NCBI GenBank assembly: GCA_023313575.1
Contig: JAJTTP010000001.1
Span: forward strand, 1,178,001-1,242,000
DNA from: Eutypella sp. D-1
Taxonomy: Eukaryota > Ascomycota > Sordariomycetes > Xylariales > Diatrypaceae
Direction: 5' to 3'
DNA: 64,000 nucleotides
Below the pieces are notes generated by a model. That model saw only the letters and a list, made by a program, of their open reading frames with translations, was not told where the DNA came from and ran no database searches. Shown here piece by piece: positions 56,000 to 64,000 of the stretch (positions are counted from its first letter, which is position 1; each line of letters opens with the position of its first letter). The position numbers and the translations under genes are program-made.

Positions 56000-58900
56000 C
56001 TTGAATGACCGTTTTACCGAGTTACCTCGGAAAATGACGACAGATGGAAAGAAAAGGACTAAGAATTCGAGAAAATGGGCATATATGGATGAGTTCCAAT
56101 GGGATTAATTTTTCGCCCTCTTTTTTTCTTCCCTGGAAGTTCCCTTTCCACCAGACCCCTGCTGACGAATGGTCCCTGCTTCTCGCCGCCAGTTTCACCG
56201 CCAACAATCATGCCAGCACGGAGACAATAGCAATATGATGCCCTATGTACGCCGACAAGATCTCCTTCCTCCGAGGAGTAGGAGTCAGTGAGATTTGAAA
56301 ATGGACTTGAAGAGCCTGTGCGAGACTGTAAGACGGACAAGCCCGGCCAGGTAATTGGGTATACTACACGCACGAATGCATGTTACTACAGCATGAGGTA
56401 CGTAACAGACTTTTCCCAGGTGCTGAAATTGGCGGGTGACGCTGGGACCACAGGCCGCAGTGCGTCGCCCTTAGGGGTTCAAAATGCCATAAGCCAGATC
56501 GACAAAACAACGGGCAGGAGACCGGAGACAAGCGAGGTGGAGGGTTGGAATATGCCCAAAGCCCTGTAGGCGTGCAACACCCTGGCAACCCCGGCCAAGG
56601 TAGCCATTGATGAGTCCCTCTGCAGTCCAGGGCCATCAGGCAGCAAATAGGGTTCGAGCCACTGGGCAAGGGAGTCCATGGAAGTCCATGGGAGCCCTAA
56701 CAGCATCGTGTTACTTCTCCCACAGCGAGCACCCACTTTACTGCACTACGTATGCGGCATGCGGTGAGGTGTAAGATATTTTATACGTACTAGCTCACAT
56801 AGTGAAAGTTCCATACGGCTGCCAAGGCCACACCAACTAGCGAGTTTACTACGTAGTACGCGTAGTTACAGATATATTGGCTATATGAGTTATCACTTTG
56901 GTCTATCAAGGTAAACCACCTTCACTCAGCTTAAACTTACGCCCGACAGTTATCTCTTAGTAGCCATCGGCAGTACTTGTTAGAGCTCTACGTGTTTCAA
57001 TTGCCGATCTTTAAGGAATAGGACTATGGCAAGGAATGCTTCGAGCGGCAGGGCGAACATAGCCCAATTCGTTAGTCTGACGATCCGCGTTGGCCGTTCC
57101 CGGTCTTGGAACTTTAGGGTGTGTTAGCTAAAAAGAGTTTACACATCCTATCGCCCTAATATTAGCAGCCCTAGTCGCGTGGGGAAGATGTCCCTTCTTT
57201 CTTCCGCTCGCCTGTGAAGCCAGGATTCAAGAAGTTTCCTGCTACATACATGCTCCTCGTTCCTTGGCCTTCCTCCATATCAGATACTCCTGCTGTATGA
57301 AGCAGACTCTAATGTTCCAGAGCAGCGGAACGGCACCGGGGATGGCGGCTTCTTCCGCATATTTCTCTAGTACCTCCATTCATGGTCACAACAAGTTAGG
57401 CTCCTTTGTAAGTTGCAGGGGCGGGGGGGTCCATGCTGGTCCAATTTGAAGGAGAATACGATAATTTCTGGTAACTCTAGAAACTGGACTGATTGCGGGT
57501 TACATACCTGGCAGCTCTTGTCCCCCTTCTCCACACGATGAGAGACACACCCCACAGAATCTTTGATACAATGAAATTTTGCCCTTTTAGATTTCTGAAC
57601 ATAATTAAGTTACAACTTGGCATAGGGTACATTGGCAGAGGCTGAGCACGTGCCGCGGTATGCTGGGAGGATGTGCACATAATACTATTCAAGACATGTT
57701 TGTACATATCCTTGGTCTATAGTATAACTCATAGGCCGGAAAGAGCCGTTGTACGAAGTAGTATTGAATTATACCCACACAGTTTATCGGTCGGTTGGCG
57801 CAACGGCATGTCAGTATTTCGTGTTACCTAAGTATGCAACGAGCGTAACTCATGATTTTGGACGGAAGGATGGTTACTAGTGATTGCCTGAATGAGTGAG
57901 TGAGAGCTAGAGTGAAACCGTCGGATGCGCGCCTACAGCGTGGTAACAGATTGACTGATCAACACCAGCTACTGCGAAGACTCTCTCTCTAAGTCTAATG
58001 GGGAAGCTAGCCAACACCCCTCGACATAACCGGTGTGCCGGTGCAACGAATCCTTTGACAGACATCATCAAATCGCCAACCACGTTCCGCTACCCACGCA
58101 TGTATCCTCTTATCTTGGGGTTTCTTTAACCTGGACCAGTGTGTAGACTAAAGTACTAGTGTGTCTGGATGCATACTATGGCGTGTAATTCGTTATGGCA
58201 TCACATAATACTTTATGAAAGACACATATGGTCCCGTAGTTACACATGTAGTTGCCGATAGGTAGTGACCTATGGACATATTGATTAGTACTTAATATCT
58301 AGATATTGGCTATTTGACGTTACATAGCAAGGATACTGGAGCTATCATTTAAAACCCTTGTCTTACTTGCACGGTCTTAATGAATACAACACGTGCGAAG
58401 AGGGGCCGCGTGGGCTGATGATGTGCAATATCCTTGTGATAATGGTTGGGTGGGCATGGCTAACTGAAGCTATTGTATATAACATTCCTTTGCATACCCC
58501 ACTCTTCAATTTCGAGTTTTTTTCTACTGTATAAAAGTTACTGGCTACGGCTCTTTGACCTTATTAATATAGCTCTGCTTATAGCAGAGGCATGAACACC
58601 TACGATGCAGATCGAAGCGGGCCGCACGGCACGCCTTGGCAATGGTCATAACATATGCCTTTATTGATCAGAATACAGGTGGCTCTTCCAGAATAGACAG
58701 GTAGTTCTGGTTCGATAAGGGGGCTCTAGCCTCATCAAAACATGTAACCAGTATTAGTTAAGCCGGGGGCAGTTCTAAGCCCGCCAGTTATGGCAAGCTG
58801 CGCCGCGCACCATACTACATATGTCAGTTAATCTATATCAACTTTTGGCCCCAACTTCCGTCCGTATGTAGTGGCGAATTCAAATGATCCCAGAAAACGG

Positions 58901-59695
58901 GGTCGTTGCGTGTTCTGCAGATTCGTGGTGGACTCGATCGTAAGCGGCAAATTGCCTCACTACATCTTAGATGAACTACGGGTTTGCTATGACGTTCCTG
59001 GCTAGCCCGACCACCAAAGCCCGGGGAGGTGGGTGTCGGTATCTTAGGAATAGGTAAAGACCTTCTACGTAGTTAGCTGGTGTACTAGTTAGCACGCGGT
59101 GTCGAGGGAATAGGTAAAGACCTTTCACATCGCTGGCGTACTAGTCGGTACTATTTGCATGTACAGTTCTTCCCTGCCTTTAGTTAGGAGGTCCCAACGG
59201 AGCGGATCGAGCCCAGTCCCAACGTTCGTTCCACTTCGTACTGTTCCTCGTGGGATAAAGCGCATGTGATATGGGCCGGGTATAACGTAGAGTTAAATGT
59301 AGCAAGGCGTCATAAAGGGGCTGGTCGCAATATTATGAGCATGGTCAACGTGGTGGACATGGTAGTAGAGGAGATAGGAAGATGAACCATAACGAATGCG
59401 AGTGGGTCTTAACAGAGTGGTAGGCCCTTGCAGGGCATCTGGCCGAGCACATGTAGTATGATTTAGTAGCAATAGTTAAGCCGAATCTCATACTACTTAT
59501 GCGAGTGCCCATCGTTTCACCTCGAAGATAACTGGTTAAAAGTTCGCTGTATGCTCGTTCCATCAAAGGACCTTCACTGTTCTGAAGCTCGTTGCCAGCA
59601 TAAAAAGCCAAATCCTACCAGTGTCGACAGCAGTCGAGAAATTAACCGAATAGATCTTATCATCATCGAAGATTACATTATACTTAGCCGGCACC
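56000..59695. other. 3.7-kb divergent region between the NLR and terpene synthase genes
   Basis: No gene supported on either strand; open frames stay under about 110 codons and none has a recognisable domain. The region holds both promoters. A direct duplication lies at 59047-59145. No terminal inverted repeat or transposase remnant was recognised, and the sequence is not strongly AT-rich. Confidence 0.55.
59047..59145. repeat. Diverged direct duplication upstream of the terpene synthase
   Basis: Two related units, 59047-59089 and 59107-59145, share an identical first 18 bases (GGAATAGGTAAAGACCTT) and a similar end (GCTGG-GTACTAGT), with a diverged centre that differs by 4 bp in length. They lie about 550-650 bp upstream of the terpene synthase start codon. 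They could be a regulatory duplication or a chance local copy. Confidence 0.7.
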
Positions 59696-61128
59696 ATGAG
59701 CAACAAACACTTCGGAGCTCACGACTTCGTCCAGACCCTCCGCGGCCAGAAGCTGAAAATCCCCAACCTAGACGCCGTCGTTGAGGGATGGCCGAGAGGA
59801 TGTAGCCCTCATCTGAAGTACCTCAGGGATGTCCAACACAAGGATCTTTTCAAGTAAGCCAGATGCTTTCTTCAGGCCCCCGGCCATTATCGCTGATGGC
59901 GTCGACATAGGCTCCTGGGCCCAGGAAAGGCTTTTGATATCTGCGAATCCACCGACTGCCCATATTTCGCTGCTAATTGGTGGCCAAACGCCTCGTGGGA
60001 TGCCCTGCGATACGCGGCCCAGCTCGTAACATTTGTAAGTCATTATCAAGATCCGCAAATATACCATGATCAAGTCGCTAACCCACCGACACAGCTTTAC
60101 CTATGGGACGATGGTAGGTAGAAAAACATGATGCCGTACTGGGGGGATTGTATGAAGCTAAAGACCTGTAGATACGGATAATCCGGAGCTTACCGATCTT
60201 GTGTCGGACCTAGACGCATCCAACAACTTCAGAGACGCTAGCAACCGACATTTCGAGAGGTACCTAGCCGACAACCCGCCGCCGGGCAACCCCGCCGACC
60301 CCCCGGTTCCTACGACTTTGAGGAGTTTCAATCCTATCGGAGAGGCTGCAGCTTTCAGGATGACTCGCGGTCAGCGACTGAGATTGTTGGCCGAGCTCCA
60401 TAGGTACATGGAAGCCTGCGCGACGGAGCAGCACTCCGAGCTCAGCGGCCGGGCCCCGACCGTTGACGAGTATCTGCCATGTCGCATGGGTACCAGCGCG
60501 GCAGGCTTTGTAGTCGCCAATTTGGAGTGAGTACATTGAGAGCACTCTACATCGTTGAAATGGGATCAAATGACTTATATGAATCGCCATAGATATATGC
60601 TCGGCGTCGATCTCGGCGATACCATTCGTTATGACCCCGACTTAGTCGAGGTCTTCGAGCAGACCATATGCTTGATTGCTGTAAGTGGAAACGATGGATT
60701 CAATTATACCTAGACTCTGTTCAATGCTCTCAAATGAATTGTTTGCATCCCGGGGGGGCTCTGCGACTCACCACTTTCCTCGTAAGTACTAATACGTGCC
60801 CTGACAGATCATGAACGACATGTTCTCCCTAAGAAGAGAGCTTCGATACCCCTTCTACAACAACATTGTAGCAGTTCTCTACGCCGAGCACCGGAACCTG
60901 CAGACGGCTGTAGACGAGACGTACAAGATCATCCAGCGTAGTGCCAACACCCTAGAAGCAGCTGCTAAGCGGGCGCTGAACCGGTACCCCGAGCGCCGGG
61001 AAGACATTACCACGTGGATCAACGGCGCCAAGACGATGGTCACCGGCAACATGGCCTGGAGCATGCACATCAAGCGCTATTCTCTCGGTGTTAAGGATCT
61101 TGACGGTACGACGGAAATCACTATTTGA
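59696..61128 (+). CDS. Class I terpene synthase (sesquiterpene synthase-like)
   Basis: Six exons: 59696-59853, 59911-60034, 60095-60113, 60172-60526, 60593-60680 and 60808-61128; introns 57, 60, 58, 66 and 127 bp. The product is 354 residues, usual for fungal sesquiterpene synthases. Motifs in order: KIPNL near the N-terminus; CPYFAANWWPNASWDALR; the Mg-binding DDxxD, here DDDTD at 99-103 followed by NPE; the NSE triad NDMFSLRRE (Asn251, Ser255, Glu259); and an Arg338-Tyr339 pair near the end (HIKRYSLG). These bind the diphosphate of the prenyl substrate, probably farnesyl diphosphate, and all are intact. Exon 3 is only 19 nt and codes LYLWDD. The product cannot be predicted. No P450 or transporter gene is seen within the window, so a biosynthetic cluster is not shown. 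The first intron is the least certain boundary. Confidence 0.88.
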
Positions 61129-63687
61129 TGTCTTGGGAGTGGGTAAGGAGGAAAGGGTATGTGAAGCGGGATGGCAGAGGGCTTGGGAGGGGGGAGGGGT
61201 TGGCCGGCCGGAGGTTTGGTTCTTGCAGCGCTATCTTTTAGATAAACGATATTTGGTCTTAGTTGTAATTATTTTCCTGCAGGCCTCTTCAATATAGAGT
61301 GTCAAATCAGTTATAACTACCTTGCTCTTATGTTGCTAGTTGGAATTCAGGGAATGCCAAGTAGATTATGTAGGTGGTCGTCGTTCAAGATTTGGCGCGG
61401 CTTCAGCCAGCCCTTTATTCATTCCATGAACCATCAGTCAATCTCTTTTCTTGCATGTCGCTCTTTTAAGCTTTTGTGACCCCTGTCTTGGTCGCCTCGT
61501 ACCGTCACATCTAAGACATCTCTGTGTTACCTACCGCACGAGCCGGTCCCCGGTCACACTGTGGACCAGCCTCAGTTTACAGACCGTGTCCGAGACTTCG
61601 CAGTATATTACCGAATAATACCGCAATGCTCCGTACGTATTCTTGGAGCTTCCATGTAAGCCTCGGCGTCTTTCTGGAGCCCTCTTGAGGTTTCTACAAG
61701 CCTACTGCGAAAATTAGCACCCCGATGCCACCATCTTAACTATATAGGCCAGCACGCAGTGCAATGCTCGCGTAGCTACATAGTATGGAGACGAACGTAG
61801 CATTGACTAGGTACCAAAACTGATGCGTCACATCGGGACGCCACTTCACAATTAGCCAACCCCCTAGCTGGAATGGAGTTAGAGTGCTTTCAAACAATGG
61901 GATCTCCCCAAAAATTAAGCGAGAGCATACATAGGAAGCGAGTAGGGATATCGTGCTCCATCAGATGGGGTTGAGCTGATCATGATTTTTCTCAAGATAT
62001 GAAAATCTTGACCCCTGCCCCTCTCCCCCTCCCGGTTGGTGGATCTTGAGTCAGTACTACCTCTTGATAACTGACACCTTCGTACTTTACTCCGATCACA
62101 AGATACCTCTCATATATAGGTTTGGCAAGTGCTAGAGCTACTAGTAGAAGACATTTAAAGAAAGACGAATGTGTTCAAACACGATAATCCAGTGGTTCCA
62201 GCATATACGGTTAAACTCGGCGAAGGCGACTATTGACACGAAGGATTCTCATATCCATAACCAACCTTGCTAGGTCGCCTACCCTTAGGTTTGGTTGTGA
62301 TGTTAGACCTTACACTATCGACAGTTACTAGTTCAATGGTCAGCCAATGCTACTCAAAGCGACCAACTAACGAGGACTCGGCCCGCAAGCGGCCCTTCCC
62401 GTCCGTTAACCTGTGGGGGCTATCCTGTTCTACACTAATTTCTACCGGTCTTACCCGTCACTCTACTCTACCCCGAAACCGTATAGATGTTCTCGCAGCG
62501 CACCGCCGCCAGATGTCCGTACCGTAGCACCGCATTCCCCCTCTCACCGCGCAAGGTTTCTCGATACGGCGCGCCTGTGCCGAGATGGTAGATCTACAGG
62601 ATCTGACGTGGCTACTCCTAATATCGGCCCCAGCACCAATATGGCCGCGACGTTGGTACCAACGGCATGACTCGCTGATGCGTACGTCTCGTCTCTCATA
62701 TAACGATGTTCAAATGAAAGCAGAGGAAAATCAGAGGTTCTAGACACTGTGGGTCGATGTAGGAGTCGTAAAGAAAAACTGCCGGCCAATACCAGAGACG
62801 CAAATAGGTTCTTGGTGATCAAATATCATTCTTCGGGCATAAATCGGCGGGCCTCCGGTGTGCACCGTGCCGCTGATTACACCAGTAGGGAGCGTGGGAC
62901 CATCAAACTCGCTGGGGCTGCCAAATTCACTGAGGTCTGGCAGCCAGACAACGACTCCGAAAACGCTTGAATATTCCATTGTACAAGCTGTTCAACCCAC
63001 AGTACTCGCTAGCCGACGCCTTCCTTAAGCCCTGTGCCTAACTAAGCTTCCGCTACAGTTTTAGCGAGATACTGAGCACGCAATGCTGCACCTCTCGTAT
63101 CTCACCTGAAATCTAGCCACGGAATAGCTTTATTGGGATTGCTGTCATTGGGTGATCAGTCCCGTTCTTTCACGAGCCGTATCCTCTCCGCCTAGGACCT
63201 GTCACGGTCTTCGGCAGCCGAGCATTGCGTCTGGGAGCTGTAGATGCTTGGGGTCTTATGGAATCACAGGGATGTTGTGAAATTGTTAGTTAAACGACGA
63301 TTATTATCCATGCTCTCGGATGCCTTGGGACATGTTTGATTCCAGTGATATTCGACAAAATAAGCAAGCTATATGAAGTAGTCGCTGATTTGATAAAAAC
63401 TGACCTGATTCGCATCCTTCTAGCAATTGCAGTAGCGTGATTGGGCGAATATCAGTCATTAAGCGACTGTTCAGTACGCATTCATACGACGACTGGATTT
63501 ATATTGATTGCCGCATCAGTCACGTTAGGGCTTCTGTATTAAAAGTTCAGGTAGAGGCAGCCAATACATTCATCATCTAGTACACTCACATACCCCAGTA
63601 CGGTACGTGCACGGCCAGAGACCGCTAGAAGGTGATGGCTTACTGTCGGGAATAGCCGGTTTCGCATCGGAAAATTGCTGACCACCA
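61129..63687. other. 2.6-kb intergenic region between the terpene synthase and the galactonate dehydratase-like gene
   Basis: No gene supported. The DNA is AT-richer than the coding blocks and has only short open frames (under about 95 codons) without recognisable domains. It contains the 3' flanks of two convergent genes. Confidence 0.6.
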
Positions 63688-64000
63688 TTACCACTCCCTC
63701 AGTTCACCACCGGGCCCAACGAACGTCGGGCTCACCCACGCCTTTGAGTCTTTTGATAGCCTTCTGACTTGCTCCTCGTCAATCTCGATGCCGAGTCCCG
63801 GCCCAGTCATAAGGTTGATATACCCGTCAGTGACCTTCCAGACCTCTGGGTTAAGCGCGTAGCTCGTGAGATCCTGGCCACCCACGTTGTAGTGAATACC
63901 GAGACTCATCTCCTGGATGGAGAAGTTAGAGCTGACGGCGTCGACCTGGACATTGGCGGCGAGGGCGATGGGGCCGAGGGGGCAGTGTGGGGCGAGGGCA
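63688..64000 (-). CDS. Galactonate dehydratase-like enzyme, C-terminal end only
   Basis: The window edge cuts this gene; only the last 103 residues and the TAA (63690-63688) are present, in one open frame. The visible part, APHCPLGPIALAANVQVDA, then SIQEMSLGIHYN, NPEVWKVTDGYI and GPGLGIEIDEE, is the end of the barrel and the capping tail of the mandelate racemase/enolase superfamily, closest to D-galactonate dehydratase. That family dehydrates sugar acids (galactonate or related aldonates) to 2-keto-3-deoxy acids in the cytosol. The N-terminal capping domain and metal ligands lie outside the window, so activity and substrate cannot be judged. Confidence 0.85.
   Translation of the reverse strand, partial: ALAPHCPLGPIALAANVQVDAVSSNFSIQEMSLGIHYNVGGQDLTSYALNPEVWKVTDGYINLMTGPGLGIEIDEEQVRRLSKDSKAWVSPTFVGPGGELREW

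Noticed and set aside
57780..57850. A-box-like GGTTGGCGCAACGGCAT as a tRNA
   Set aside because: No B-box or paired arms downstream.

Overview
The window looks like nuclear DNA of a filamentous ascomycete (Pezizomycotina, probably Sordariomycetes). Genes are monocistronic and lie on both strands. Most carry 1-5 short introns (54-208 bp) with GTRNGT donors, CTAAC/CTRAY-type branch sites and YAG acceptors. The gene set is typical of this group: palF/RIM8, PEX5, a DevR-like bHLH factor, Dap1, a GT15 mannosyltransferase and a NACHT-type NLR. No rRNA gene, convincing tRNA, CRISPR array or intact transposon was found. Exon boundaries are my reading of splice signals and reading frames and have no transcript support. 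Product names rest on recognised domains and motifs.

Left part (1-16 kb). palF (+), the arrestin-like pH-sensing adaptor, faces pex5 (-), the peroxisomal PTS1 receptor, across a 3.3-kb gene-free stretch. Next on the minus strand come a two-RRM, probably mitochondrial RNA-binding protein whose start codon is split by an intron, and a bHLH transcription factor. From 15.8 to 30.0 kb lies a 14.2-kb stretch, upstream of the bHLH gene, with no gene I can support. It holds microsatellites, palindromes and many TAGGTAGG/CCTACCTA tracts.

Middle (30-50 kb). This is a compact housekeeping region: a Rex1-type RNA exonuclease, a SET-MYND lysine methyltransferase, a GNAT acetyltransferase with an apparent one-base frameshift, a FolB (dihydroneopterin aldolase) domain protein, an Erd1-like EXS membrane protein, a GT15 mannosyltransferase, the haem protein Dap1 and an F-box-like protein. 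Three divergent pairs (SET/GNAT, FolB/Erd1, GT15/Dap1) each share about 1.0-1.4 kb of upstream DNA. Erd1 and the GT15 enzyme both act in Golgi protein glycosylation; they are convergent neighbours, which may be chance.

Right part (50-64 kb). This part is sparser and looks accessory. A 1103-residue NLR (alpha/beta-hydrolase-like domain, NACHT, degenerate ankyrin-like tail) and a six-exon class I terpene synthase are divergently oriented across 3.7 kb. The terpene synthase has complete DDxxD and NSE motifs, with part of the DDxxD motif in a 19-nt micro-exon. The C-terminal end of a galactonate-dehydratase-like enzyme runs off the right edge. The TAGGTAGG tracts frequent further left are nearly absent here and codon choice is less GC-biased, so this may be a faster-evolving block. 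The best candidates for something new are the NLR, whose hydrolase nucleophile elbow has Gly in place of Ser, and the nearby terpene synthase.
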